A DNA stretch of 39,255 bases, from positions 1 to 39,255 of the forward strand of contig JAFGKG010000040.1 of assembly GCA_016928715.1 (NCBI GenBank), read 5' to 3'. The notes under the pieces were generated by a model. The model made no database searches, was not told the origin of the DNA, and was given only the letters and a program-made list of their open reading frames with translations. Below, piece after piece: positions 8,775-15,866 of the stretch (position 1 is the stretch's first letter; each line of letters begins with the position of its first letter). Position numbers and translations under genes: made by a program. This stretch comes from Chloroflexia bacterium. Lineage in GTDB: Bacteria > Chloroflexota > Chloroflexia > DTKN01.

Positions 8775-8886
8775 TGTCTAAGGAGGCGGCAAGTTATTCT
8801 TTTACAGATCCTAAAGCCGCGCACTATACAAAACCGAACCAGAAGCCCTTTCATTGAAGCTTGAATAGAATAACAAGGAACGGATC

Positions 8887-9597
8887 ATGCCCCTACGATT
8901 TGCCTTGTTGGTACTCCGGGACCATCCCTACGGAAGAGAGATGCTGCGAATTCTGCTGGAGCGGGGGTTCCGTCCTGCTTTGGTATTGGAAGAGGCCTCT
9001 CCCCTCGCCGACGAGGAGCGGGCGAAATTCCTCGCCCGCATTGCCGGCCAGCCCATACCACCGACGATCGCCGAACTGGTGGATGACCGGATTCCCCGCC
9101 AGGAGGTGGGCAACCACAATGCCCCCTCCTGCAAGGAGGTCCTGGAAACAATTGGGCCCAAGATCCTCGTCCTCGGCGGCACCCGCATCATCCGTTCCCA
9201 AATCCTCGATATCCCCCAAGCGGGCACCGTCAACGCCCACCCCGGACTACTCCCCGGGCTCAGAGGATCCTCTTCGGTGGCCTGGGCCCTGTACAAAGAC
9301 CTGCCCATCGGCTCCACGGTCCATTACGTCAACTCGGAAATCGACGCCGGCCCGATCATCCTGCAGCGGCCGCTCCCCGTGCATCGGGGGGAGACCTATG
9401 AACGGCTTGTCCGGCGCATGCTGACCCTGTCTGGGGAATTGATGGCCGAGACACTCGCCCTTTTCGCAGAGGGCAGGGCCCAGGGAATCCCCCAGGATTC
9501 GTCCATTGGCGAGACGCTGCGGGTAATCCCAGCAGGGCTTCTGGCCCAGGCCAAAGCCCGTCTGAAGGAGGGCCGCTACAGCCATTTTGTCGATTAA
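8887..9597 (+). CDS. Formyltransferase-fold enzyme
   Basis: The product is 236 residues; ATG at 8887 follows AAGGA by 6 nt. It has the formyl_trans_N fold of GART and methionyl-tRNA formyltransferase. The catalytic triad is visible: N116 and H118 in TVNAHPGLLPGLRG, and D153 in EIDAGPII. Such enzymes use 10-formyltetrahydrofolate to formylate an amine, and a relative (PurU) hydrolyses it. The second domain of Fmt is missing, so a tRNA substrate is unlikely. A kynureninase-like gene follows after 51 bp on the same strand and is probably co-transcribed. That makes a role on an arylamine or formylkynurenine-like substrate conceivable, but this is only inference. Sugar-amine formyltransferases are an alternative. 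Confidence 0.82.
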   Translation: MPLRFALLVLRDHPYGREMLRILLERGFRPALVLEEASPLADEERAKFLARIAGQPIPPTIAELVDDRIPRQEVGNHNAPSCKEVLETIGPKILVLGGTRIIRSQILDIPQAGTVNAHPGLLPGLRGSSSVAWALYKDLPIGSTVHYVNSEIDAGPIILQRPLPVHRGETYERLVRRMLTLSGELMAETLALFAEGRAQGIPQDSSIGETLRVIPAGLLAQAKARLKEGRYSHFVD

Positions 9598-9648
9598 AAG
9601 GACCGCGACTACTGCCGCGAATCGTTGACCTACCAGGAGGAGGCCCCT

Positions 9649-10926
9649 ATGGATGAAAGCAGCTTCAAGGCCGATCGGGAATTCGCCCGACAGTTGGACC
9701 GCACCGACAAACTGGCCAACCTTCGCCAGGCCTTTGTCTTTGCCGAGGCCGAACTGATCTATGTGGATGGCAACTCCCTGGGCCGGCTGCCCCGGCGGAC
9801 AGTGGAACGCATGCGTGCCGTGGTGGAGGAGGAATGGGGTCGTCACCTCATCCAAAGCTGGAACAGGGGTTGGTACGAGGCCCCGGCGCGGGTGGGCGAA
9901 AAGCTGGCCCAACTGCTGGGAGCAGCGCCAGGCCAGGTCATCCTCAGCGATTCCACCTCGGTGAATCTCTTCAAGCTAGTGCTGGCTGCCTTGAGGCTGC
10001 GGCCGAGCCGCAGCCACATCGTCAGCGACGTACTGAACTTTCCCACCGACCTCTACGTGGTCCAGGGATGTATCCACCTGCTGGGCCAGGGCCACGAACT
10101 GGAACTCATCCCCTCTCCAGACGGGATCGCCGTGGACCCACAGCTTCTACTCCATACCATCGACGAGCAGACCGCCCTGGTCACTCTCTCCCACGTCACT
10201 TTCAAGAGCAGTTTTCTTTACGATGCCGCTGCGGTGACCGAGCGCGCTCACCAGGTGGGCGCGTTGGTCCTGTGGGACTTGAGCCATTCAGCCGGCGCGG
10301 TGCCCATCGAGCTGGACCGTTGGGGTGTAGACCTGGCGGTAGGATGCAGCTACAAGTACCTCAACGGAGGTCCGGGGGCGCCGGCCTTTCTCTACGTCCG
10401 TCGCGACCTACAGAAGAAAATCGAATCCCCCATTTGGGGCTGGTTCGGGCAGCGAGACCCCTTTGCCTTTGACCTGGAGTACGACCCGGTCGAGGGCGTG
10501 GGACGTTTTCTGGTGGGCACACCACCGATCCTCTCCCTCCTGGCCCTGGAGCCGGCCTTGGACCTGATCCTGGAGGCCGGCATCGAAGCACTGCGCCAAA
10601 AGTCGGTGCAATTGACCTCCTACCTGGTCTATTTGGCGGATACTATCCTGGCCCCGCTGGGCTTTAGCCTGGGCTCTCCTCGGGATCCAGGCCGGCGTGG
10701 CTCCCACGTCAGCATTCGCCACCCCGAGGGTTACCGTATCAACCGCGCCCTGATCGAGGAAATGCAGGTCATTCCCGACTTTCGCCCACCGGACAACATG
10801 CGTCTGGGATTGTCCCCACTGTACACCTCTTTCGCTGACGTGTGGGAGACGGTGGATCGTATCCGGCGGGTTATAGAGCAAGAACGCTATTTCGGTTATC
10901 CCCAAGACCCACTACCCGTGACGTAG
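9649..10926 (+). CDS. Kynureninase-like PLP-dependent hydrolase
   Basis: The product is 425 residues, within the usual kynureninase size (about 410-430). ATG at 9649 follows AGGAGG with an 8-nt gap; an upstream TTG at 9625 has no such site. Fold-type I motifs: YVDGNSLGRLP (38-48), D210 in LWDLSHSAGAVPIEL contacting the PLP ring nitrogen, and K236 in CSYKYLNGGPG forming the Schiff base. GWFGQRDPF follows, as in kynureninases. Kynureninase cleaves kynurenine to anthranilate and alanine. Tryptophan dioxygenase and formamidase genes are not nearby, so a related beta-keto amino acid substrate is possible. It follows a formyltransferase-fold gene in the same transcription unit. Confidence 0.87.
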   Translation: MDESSFKADREFARQLDRTDKLANLRQAFVFAEAELIYVDGNSLGRLPRRTVERMRAVVEEEWGRHLIQSWNRGWYEAPARVGEKLAQLLGAAPGQVILSDSTSVNLFKLVLAALRLRPSRSHIVSDVLNFPTDLYVVQGCIHLLGQGHELELIPSPDGIAVDPQLLLHTIDEQTALVTLSHVTFKSSFLYDAAAVTERAHQVGALVLWDLSHSAGAVPIELDRWGVDLAVGCSYKYLNGGPGAPAFLYVRRDLQKKIESPIWGWFGQRDPFAFDLEYDPVEGVGRFLVGTPPILSLLALEPALDLILEAGIEALRQKSVQLTSYLVYLADTILAPLGFSLGSPRDPGRRGSHVSIRHPEGYRINRALIEEMQVIPDFRPPDNMRLGLSPLYTSFADVWETVDRIRRVIEQERYFGYPQDPLPVT

Positions 10927-10937
10927 ACAAGCTCCCC

Positions 10938-10966
10938 TTGAAATCCGGGGGAAATTTGTGTATAAT
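10938..10966 (+). promoter_or_regulatory. Promoter of the AOR locus
   Basis: TTGAAA (10938-10943), 17-bp spacer, TATAAT (10961-10966). Transcription would start near 10973, just before the riboswitch aptamer. Confidence 0.75.
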
Positions 10967-10988
10967 GAAACTGAGAATAGAATACCCG

Positions 10989-11084
10989 GGTCTCCGAGTC
11001 ACGGTTGCTAAAGGATCTCCCATGCGCCGGGGCCGGCAGGGTACGGTGGGAAACTACCGCGCCTCCCAGTACGGAAAGGAGACC
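10989..11084 (+). promoter_or_regulatory. Molybdenum/tungsten cofactor (Moco/Tuco-type) riboswitch
   Basis: The leader matches my memory of the Moco RNA motif: CTCCGAG near its start, and a GGTGG-GAAA-CTACC hairpin (11045-11058; GNRA tetraloop) followed by CGCGCCTCCC. The closing stem P1 pairs GGTCTCC (10989-10995) with GGAGACC (11078-11084). It lies between the promoter and an AOR gene, whose product needs a tungsto- or molybdopterin, so the context agrees. The 3' strand of P1 is also used by the downstream terminator. Whether the ligand is Moco or Tuco cannot be decided here. Confidence 0.8.
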
Positions 11085-11127
11085 ACCGGTCACTCCCCAA
11101 GGAGGGCCAGGTGGTCTCTTGCTTTTT
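11079..11127 (+). terminator. Riboswitch expression platform: intrinsic terminator
   Basis: GAGACCACC (11079-11087) is the exact complement of GGTGGTCTC (11110-11118), followed by TTGCTTTTT. The loop contains a further ctcc/ggag pairing. GAGACC is shared with the P1 stem of the aptamer, so P1 and the terminator exclude each other. Confidence 0.8.
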
Positions 11128-11300
11128 CGGGAAAAAAACTGTTCGGCATACTCACTGCCAGGCTGCAAAAGGAGGTGAACCGCATCCTAAAACGGCCGTT
11201 GGGCGCCAAGTTCGAGTTTCGGCGCAAAGCTGTGCCGAGCACGTTGGAAGAAACGCCGAGGTCGTTGGACCTGGGCTGAGCAGAAACAAGGAGACAGAAA

Positions 11301-13046
11301 ATGAGCAAAATCCTACGCGTCAACATGGAAAACCGGACCGCAGAGTTTCAGGAGGTCCCCGATCAGTACGCCTTGATGGGCGGGCGCTGGCTGACGACCT
11401 CGATCGTCTGTGACGAGGTCGAACCGACCTGCCATCCCCTGGGGCCCAAGAACAAGATCGTAGTTGCCCCAGGGATCGTAACCGGGACCGCCGCGCCCAC
11501 CAGCGCGCGCATCTCGGTGGGCGGCAAAGCCCCTCTGACCGGCACCATTAAGGAGGCCAATGCCGGATCGATCTTTCCCTACCGCATGGCCCAAATGGGC
11601 CTCAAGGCCATCATCATCGAGGGGCAGCCCGAGGATCCGGAGCAGTTCTGGCTGCTAGAGGTGTCGAAGGACGGCGCGACCTTTCAGCCGGCCGACGAGT
11701 ACTGCGGCCAGATGCTCTCCGAATCCTTCCAGGCCCTCTATGAGCGCTACGGCGACAAGACCCCGATCATGGGCATCGGCACCTCAGGAGAGATGCGCAT
11801 GTCCATGGCCGGCATCTGCTTCAACGATCAGGATGGCCGGGCCACCCGCTACGCCGGCCGCGGCGGGCTGGGAGCGGTACTGGGTTCCAAGGGCCTCAAG
11901 TTTATCGTGCTCGATTACAGCGACGCCCCCGGCGTGGAAATCGCCGACAAGGAACTATTCGACACGGGCCGCAGAAAACTGCGCGATGCGCTGCGCGAGC
12001 ACCCGGTCACCAAGCCCGGCGGCGCCCTGAACAGCTATGGCACGGCCGTGCTGATCAATATTCTGAACGAGGCCGGCGGCCTGCCCACGCGCAACTTTTC
12101 CCGCGGCACCTTTGAGGGCGCGGCCAAGATCGCCGGCGAGGCCATCAACGCCGCCTGCCAGGAGCGCGGCGGCGCCGGAATGACCGGGCACGGCTGCAGC
12201 CCTACCTGCATCATCCAGTGCTCCAACGTCTGGCCGGACGAGGACGGCAACGAGGTCGTCTCCTGCATCGAGTACGAGTCCGACTGGGCCTTGGGCGCCA
12301 ACTGCGAGATCGACGACCTGGACGCCATCGCCAAAATGGTCAAGCTCTGCAACGAGTACGGCCTGGACACCATCGAGGCCGGCGTGACCATCGGCGTGGC
12401 CATGGAGGCCGGCCTGGCCGAGTTCGGCGACGCCAAAAAGGCCATCAAGCTACTGAAAAAGATCGGCAAGGGCAAGGGCATCGGCCGCATCCTGGGCCAG
12501 GGTGCCGCCTTCACCGGCCGGGCCTACGGCCTGACCCGCGTTCCCACCGTCAAAGGCCAGGCCATGCCGGCCTACGAGCCCCGCGCGGTCAAGGGCATCG
12601 GCGTCACCTACGCCACCAGCACCATGGGCGCCGACCACACCTCCGGCTATACCATCGCCCCCGAGATCCTGGCCGTGGGCGGTGACTTGGACGCCCTGGA
12701 GATCCAGGGCAAGGCCGAGACCTCGCGCAACCTGCAGGTGGCCACCGCCTTCCTGGACGCTACCGGGCACTGTCTCTTTATCGCCTTTGCCATCCTGGAT
12801 ATCGCCGAGGGCTTTCAGGGTATGATCGAAGAGTGCAACGGCGTACTGGGCACGAACTGGACGGCCGACGACGTCACCGCTATCGGCAAGGAAATCCTCA
12901 AAAAGGAGCGGGGCTTTAACGAGGCGGCCGGCTTTGGTCCCATGGACGATCGCATTCCCGAGTTCATGCACCTGGAGAAACTGCCGCCGCACAATGTGAC
13001 CTGGGACGTTCCCGACGAGATGCTGGACAGCGTGTACGACTTTTAG
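11301..13046 (+). CDS. Aldehyde ferredoxin oxidoreductase family enzyme
   Basis: The product is 581 residues; ATG at 11301 follows AAGGAG by 7 nt. The N-terminal half has AOR features: GGRWLTTSI, APGIVTGTAAPTSAR (pterin-binding N-domain) and GRGGLGAVLGSKGLK. Candidate [4Fe-4S] ligands are C299, C303 and C307 in CSPTCIIQC, with C491 in ATGHCLF. P. furiosus AOR uses 288/291/295/494, so the first spacing here (Cx3C) is one residue longer. The enzyme oxidises aldehydes to carboxylates, or reduces acids, with ferredoxin, using a bis-pterin W or Mo centre in the cytoplasm of anaerobes. The specific aldehyde is not predictable. It is controlled by the leader riboswitch and followed by MoaD-like genes, a common arrangement. 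Confidence 0.93.
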   Translation: MSKILRVNMENRTAEFQEVPDQYALMGGRWLTTSIVCDEVEPTCHPLGPKNKIVVAPGIVTGTAAPTSARISVGGKAPLTGTIKEANAGSIFPYRMAQMGLKAIIIEGQPEDPEQFWLLEVSKDGATFQPADEYCGQMLSESFQALYERYGDKTPIMGIGTSGEMRMSMAGICFNDQDGRATRYAGRGGLGAVLGSKGLKFIVLDYSDAPGVEIADKELFDTGRRKLRDALREHPVTKPGGALNSYGTAVLINILNEAGGLPTRNFSRGTFEGAAKIAGEAINAACQERGGAGMTGHGCSPTCIIQCSNVWPDEDGNEVVSCIEYESDWALGANCEIDDLDAIAKMVKLCNEYGLDTIEAGVTIGVAMEAGLAEFGDAKKAIKLLKKIGKGKGIGRILGQGAAFTGRAYGLTRVPTVKGQAMPAYEPRAVKGIGVTYATSTMGADHTSGYTIAPEILAVGGDLDALEIQGKAETSRNLQVATAFLDATGHCLFIAFAILDIAEGFQGMIEECNGVLGTNWTADDVTAIGKEILKKERGFNEAAGFGPMDDRIPEFMHLEKLPPHNVTWDVPDEMLDSVYDF

Positions 13047-13057
13047 CCAAGACGTGG

Positions 13058-13087
13058 CCGGCGGGGGGTGAGATTATCCCCCGCCGG
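13058..13087. terminator. Hairpin after the AOR gene
   Basis: A perfect 10-bp stem (ccggcggggg, 13058-13067, with 13078-13087) begins 12 bp after the AOR stop. No T-run follows, so it may slow or process the RNA rather than act as a classical intrinsic terminator. Confidence 0.45.
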
Positions 13088-13121
13088 GTAGTCCGTTCTG
13101 GCGAACGCATTGCCCGGCTGC

Positions 13122-13167
13122 CCTCCTCCCCTCTCGGGCCAGATTTGGCCTTTGAGAGGGGAGGAGG
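13122..13167. other. Very stable 14-bp hairpin
   Basis: cctcctcccctctc (13122-13135) is the exact complement of 13154-13167. The loop contains a further ggcc...ggcc pairing. No T-run follows. It lies between AOR and the promoter at 13219 and may be transcriptional insulation or a repeat remnant. Confidence 0.6.
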
Positions 13168-13218
13168 ATGTCAAACCGGGGGGATCAAGTTAGATGGTCT
13201 ATTTACGGAATAGCCAAC

Positions 13219-13247
13219 TTGTAACCTCCGGACAGCCATGGTACAAT
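13219..13247 (+). promoter_or_regulatory. Promoter for the MoaD-like/YeaQ gene group
   Basis: TTGTAA (13219-13224), 17-bp spacer, TACAAT (13242-13247). Start near 13254. It gives the small genes a supply independent of the AOR riboswitch. Confidence 0.65.
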
Positions 13248-13272
13248 ACGCTCAGAGCACGTGAGGTTAGAC

Positions 13273-13563
13273 ATGACCGAGAGCAAAACGTTGGACGTTT
13301 ATCTTTATGGCAAGCTGCGCCGTTTCAGCGACAGCCAGCGCCCCGACGCCCTCTCCCTGGTCCAGGTCCAGGTGGGCGCCGGCGACACCATCCGCGACGT
13401 CCTGCAGCGGCTGGGCGTACCCCTGGAGCAAGTCGGCGCCAACGTCTTTTACAACTGGAAATACTCTGCCCTGAGCCGCGAGGTCGCAGAGGGGGGGAGA
13501 CTGGCCGTCTTTCCCGACGACATGCAACTGCTCTACAAGTGGTATTTTGAAAAAGAGGAATAA
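13273..13563 (+). CDS. MoaD/ThiS-like beta-grasp protein without C-terminal GG
   Basis: The product is 96 residues; ATG at 13273 is preferred to GTG at 13261 because GAGG lies 6 nt before it. The pattern of a short beta strand (LDVYLYGKLRRF), a helix after DTIRDVLQRLGV, and a late strand around GGRLAVFPDDMQLL fits the ubiquitin-like MoaD/ThiS fold. In MoaD the C-terminal GG is thiocarboxylated by a MoeB-type enzyme. Here the chain continues into LYKWYFEKEE with no GG, so it cannot carry sulfur that way. It may be a structural or regulatory relative, perhaps linked to the AOR. It sits 13 bp before the next gene. Confidence 0.7.
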   Translation: MTESKTLDVYLYGKLRRFSDSQRPDALSLVQVQVGAGDTIRDVLQRLGVPLEQVGANVFYNWKYSALSREVAEGGRLAVFPDDMQLLYKWYFEKEE

Positions 13564-13575
13564 AAGGAGTACAGT

Positions 13576-13836
13576 ATGGGCATCCTCAGTTGGATCATCT
13601 TTGGGGCCATCGCCGGCTGGATCGCCAGCCTGATCGCCGGCAGCCGCGACCGCCAGGGCTGCCTGCTCAACATCATCGTGGGCGTCGTCGGGGCCTTTAT
13701 CGGGGGCTTTATCGTCGAATTCCTCACCGACCGACCCTTTGAGTATGGCTTTAATCTAAACAGCTTTGTCGTCGCCGTGCTGGGCGCACTGGCTTTTTTG
13801 TTAGTCACGGGCATGGCCCGCCGGCGCCGGCGCTAA
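13576..13836 (+). CDS. GlsB/YeaQ/YmgE family small membrane protein
   Basis: The product is 86 residues; ATG at 13576 follows AAGGAG by about 7 nt. It has the family pattern of three short glycine-rich membrane helices: GILSWIIFGAIAGWIASLIA at the N-terminus, NIIVGVVGAFIGGFIVEFL in the middle and VVAVLGALAFLLVTG at the end. A basic tail (ARRRRR) stays in the cytoplasm. The family was once called transglycosylase-associated and is linked to envelope stress, but its biochemical role is unsettled. It lies between two MoaD-like genes and is probably co-transcribed, which says little about its job. Confidence 0.87.
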   Translation: MGILSWIIFGAIAGWIASLIAGSRDRQGCLLNIIVGVVGAFIGGFIVEFLTDRPFEYGFNLNSFVVAVLGALAFLLVTGMARRRRR

Positions 13837-13861
13837 CCTTTGAACGTACAGGAAGAAACGG

Positions 13862-14101
13862 ATGCAAGTCCAGGTCCGCCTCTATGCGACCCTGCGCCAA
13901 TACGCCCCCCACACCCAAATTGGCGAACCGGTGCCCTGGCAACTGCCCCCGGGCAGCAGCGTCGCCGAGTTGATCGCACAACTACCGGTCCCGGACCAAG
14001 AGGTCAAACGCATATTTGTCAACCACCGCGCGGTCAAACCGGACCACCTACTGCAGGACGGCGACCGCGTCAGCCTCTTCCCCCTGGTGGCCGGCGGATA
14101 G
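13862..14101 (+). CDS. MoaD/ThiS family sulfur carrier protein
   Basis: The product is 79 residues; ATG at 13862 follows AGGAAG. MQVQVRLYATLRQYAP is a typical MoaD first strand-helix, GSSVAELIAQL starts the central helix, IFVNHRAV is the third strand and LQDGDRVSLFPLVAGG ends in the GG needed for thiocarboxylation. MoaD donates sulfur to precursor Z to form molybdopterin with MoaE. No moaE, moeB or moaA is in the window. Its place next to an AOR gene suggests supply of the pterin dithiolene for that enzyme, or a dedicated sulfur relay. Confidence 0.88.
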   Translation: MQVQVRLYATLRQYAPHTQIGEPVPWQLPPGSSVAELIAQLPVPDQEVKRIFVNHRAVKPDHLLQDGDRVSLFPLVAGG

Positions 14102-14111
14102 GACCGGAGCG

Positions 14112-14255
14112 CTAGGGGAAAATTTTGCCCAGATTCAGCATGCCGTTCGGGTCAAAGGCCCGCTTGATCCACCGCATCACCGCCGCCTGACCGCCCTATC
14201 TCCAGGTACAGCCGCCGGCCGGCTCCGAGGCCATGTTCTCCAATGATCCCCCCAG
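14112..14255 (-). pseudogene. Broken C-terminus of a GlcD-type FAD-linked oxidase
   Basis: Two minus-strand frames carry adjacent parts of one domain. The downstream part reads MRWIKRAFDPNGMLNLGKIFP and a stop (14112-14177 and a few codons more); this is the usual end of GlcD/lactate-oxidase flavoproteins (RAxDPNGxLNPGKIF). One frame away, GIIGEHGLGAGRRLYLEIG (about 14197-14252) has the GEHGxG active-site loop. A frameshift near 14190-14200 separates them. Nothing of the FAD domain remains; a dispersed repeat begins just upstream. GlcD-like oxidases often sit beside AOR genes, so this may be the stump of a former partner. Confidence 0.75.
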
Positions 14256-14271
14256 CGACAGGCTAAGGAGC

Positions 14272-14378
14272 GGCAAGGAATACCTTGCCGGTTTTGACCG
14301 GCTAAAGCCTCGACTCCAAAAGGACCCGTAAAAGGTCCCCAATTCCCGGACCGGAGTTGAGGCTTTAGCCGGTGACGG
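14272..14378. repeat. Second copy of the MITE-like core
   Basis: 14288-14378 matches 737-827 over 91 bp with four mismatches and no gaps. The outer 20-bp inverted ends of the first copy are missing. On the left there is instead a small hairpin cggcaagg-aata-ccttgccg (14272-14291). It borders the broken GlcD remnant and the PadR promoter region. Confidence 0.85.
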
Positions 14379-14456
14379 TAAACAGGCAGCCAAAGTTGTT
14401 CTTTTACAGGTGCCAAACGGGTCAGGCGCGAAAGACATCTAGTTACAAACCGGCTA

Positions 14457-14485
14457 TTGACAAAATGAGAATAGTGTGATATAAT
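14457..14485 (+). promoter_or_regulatory. Consensus promoter for the PadR gene
   Basis: TTGACA (14457-14462), 17-bp spacer, TATAAT (14480-14485): a perfect sigma-70-type match. Start near 14492 would leave only about 15 nt before the ATG at 14508, just enough for AGGAGG at 14494-14499. Confidence 0.88.
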
Positions 14486-14507
14486 TCTTATGCAGGAGGA
14501 AAGAACG

Positions 14508-14891
14508 ATGCCAGGACCGCACCGATGGCGACGAGGACAATCCCGACGGCTGGCGCGCATGCTGGAACCAGCGCTGCTTTTGCTACTACACAATGGCCCA
14601 GCCCACGGCTACACCCTACTGGAGCAACTGGCCTACTTTGGCCTGGGCGAACTGCACCCCAGCGCTGTATACAGGGCGCTGCGGGACATGGAGCAGCAGG
14701 GCTGGCTCGCATCGAGCTGGGAGGAAGAACAGACGCAGGGGCCGCCGCGCCGGGTGTACCAGCTTACGGCCATGGGCGATGAGATCTTGGCCCATTGGGT
14801 CAACGACCTGGAGGAAACCCAGGGTTTGATTGCCCGCCTGCTGTCGTCCTACCGCCGTCATATGGAGGAGGGCGAGGGCCGATTTCATTGA
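14508..14891 (+). CDS. PadR family transcriptional regulator
   Basis: The product is 127 residues. ATG at 14508 is preferred over ATG at 14490, because AGGAGG lies between them and the promoter would start transcription after 14490. The winged-helix pattern is clear: LLLLLHNGPAHGYTLLEQL, GELHPSAVYRALRDMEQQG (recognition helix), WLASSWEE then GPPRRVYQLTAMGDEIL (wing). A C-terminal helix (LEETQGLIARLLSSYRR) would dimerise. PadR proteins usually repress their own operon and respond to small ligands. The perfect promoter would need such a repressor. Two DUF5320-like genes, an Fe-S scaffold and a radical SAM gene follow on the same strand, so they are likely targets. Confidence 0.9.
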   Translation: MPGPHRWRRGQSRRLARMLEPALLLLLHNGPAHGYTLLEQLAYFGLGELHPSAVYRALRDMEQQGWLASSWEEEQTQGPPRRVYQLTAMGDEILAHWVNDLEETQGLIARLLSSYRRHMEEGEGRFH

Positions 14892-15002
14892 GGCCATCCC
14901 GACCCGCCCACAGCCAGAACAAGGCCAAGGCGGGGGCGGTTTCAAAGCAGCCCCATCGCCAGGCGAGACTGGAAAAAAATAACCTGCAAGGAGGTGAATC
15001 GT

Positions 15003-15245
15003 ATGCCAGGATTTGACAGAACCGGACCGAGAGGCGAAGGACCGCTGAGCGGCTGGGGACGCGGGGGATGTGCTCCCTCCGACCCGGCTGCCGGCGGACG
15101 GAACTATCCAACACCCTCTGCGGGCCCCGCTCCCGTTTATCGCGGACGGGCACCCCTCTTTGGCTTTGGCCGCCCCCGCTGGGGCTTGGGCCGCGCCTTC
15201 CGAGGGCGTGGTCGGCCAAGAGGCCGGGGGCGCGGACGGTGGTAA
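15003..15245 (+). CDS. DUF5320-like Gly/Arg-rich small protein
   Basis: The product is 80 residues. ATG at 15003 follows a near-perfect AAGGAGGTGA by 5 nt. The N-terminus MPGFDRTGPRGEGPLSGWG matches the start of DUF5320-type proteins (PGxDRTGPRGxGPxTG). The rest is low complexity: Pro/Gly/Arg with a strongly basic tail (RGRGRPRGRGRGRW). There is one Cys. No function is known for the family; its members often sit beside Fe-S scaffold, NifX/NifB-like and Mrp ATPase genes in anaerobes. The second member at 15324 shares the N-terminal motif, so the two are paralogues. Confidence 0.72.
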   Translation: MPGFDRTGPRGEGPLSGWGRGGCAPSDPAAGGRNYPTPSAGPAPVYRGRAPLFGFGRPRWGLGRAFRGRGRPRGRGRGRW

Positions 15246-15323
15246 TCAGCTAAAAACCGGCCAGCGCTTTGGCCCCATATGTTGAACGAATTGTAAAGTC
15301 AAGAGAAAAAGGAGGTAAACGAC

Positions 15324-15716
15324 ATGCCAGGTGGAGATCGCACAGGACCCCGAGGAATGGGACCCATGACTGGACGCCGGGCCGGCTACTGCGCCGGTTA
15401 TGACGCCCCCGGTTTTGCCAACCCGGTTCCCGGCCCCGGCTTTGGTATGGGCCGCGGTTGGGGTGGGGGCTGGGGCGGGGGTGGTGGAGGCTGGGGCCGT
15501 GGTCGCGGTTGGCGACACGGTTACTATGCCACCGGGATGCCCGGATGGGCTCGCTATGGGTACGGAACTGAATGGGGTTACGGCCCCCCGGTCCCCCCAC
15601 CCTCCCCACAGGAGGAGGCCGGTTTTCTCAAGCAGCAGGCGCAGCAACTACAACAGCAACTGGACGCCATTAGCCAGCGGCTTGACGAACTGGAAGGGGA
15701 AAGCCAAACCGGTTAG
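15324..15716 (+). CDS. DUF5320-like protein with C-terminal coiled coil
   Basis: The product is 130 residues; ATG at 15324 follows AAGGAGG. MPGGDRTGPRGMGPMTGRRAG then YCAGYD is the family signature, usually written PxGDxTGPxGxGPxTGRxxGYC. A Gly/Trp/Tyr-rich middle (about 35-95) is followed by a Gln/Leu heptad segment (about 100-125; LKQQAQQLQQQLDAISQRL) likely to form a coiled coil, as in typical DUF5320 proteins. Function unknown. It precedes an IscU/NifU-like scaffold gene, in keeping with the frequent link of this family to Fe-S or Mo-Fe-S cluster handling. Confidence 0.82.
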   Translation: MPGGDRTGPRGMGPMTGRRAGYCAGYDAPGFANPVPGPGFGMGRGWGGGWGGGGGGWGRGRGWRHGYYATGMPGWARYGYGTEWGYGPPVPPPSPQEEAGFLKQQAQQLQQQLDAISQRLDELEGESQTG

Positions 15717-15831
15717 GGCCTAACTGCTAAAATCCTTGTACACCGTGCAGGGATTTGGGCTGTGGAACAGTCCTTTTCTGTTCTAGCTACACCAGGTTAG
15801 GTATTCAGCCTGAAATAGGGTAGACCCCTGG

Positions 15832-15866
15832 GGCGGGTCGTGGCGCTGGCAGCGCCGCGACCCGCC
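15832..15866. other. Strong two-stage GC hairpin before the Fe-S scaffold gene
   Basis: GGCGGGTCG (15832-15840) pairs exactly with 15858-15866, and inside it GGCGCT pairs with AGCGCC. Together they form a 15-bp interrupted stem with a 3-nt loop. No T-run follows. It lies 115 nt before the scaffold start. Confidence 0.65.
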
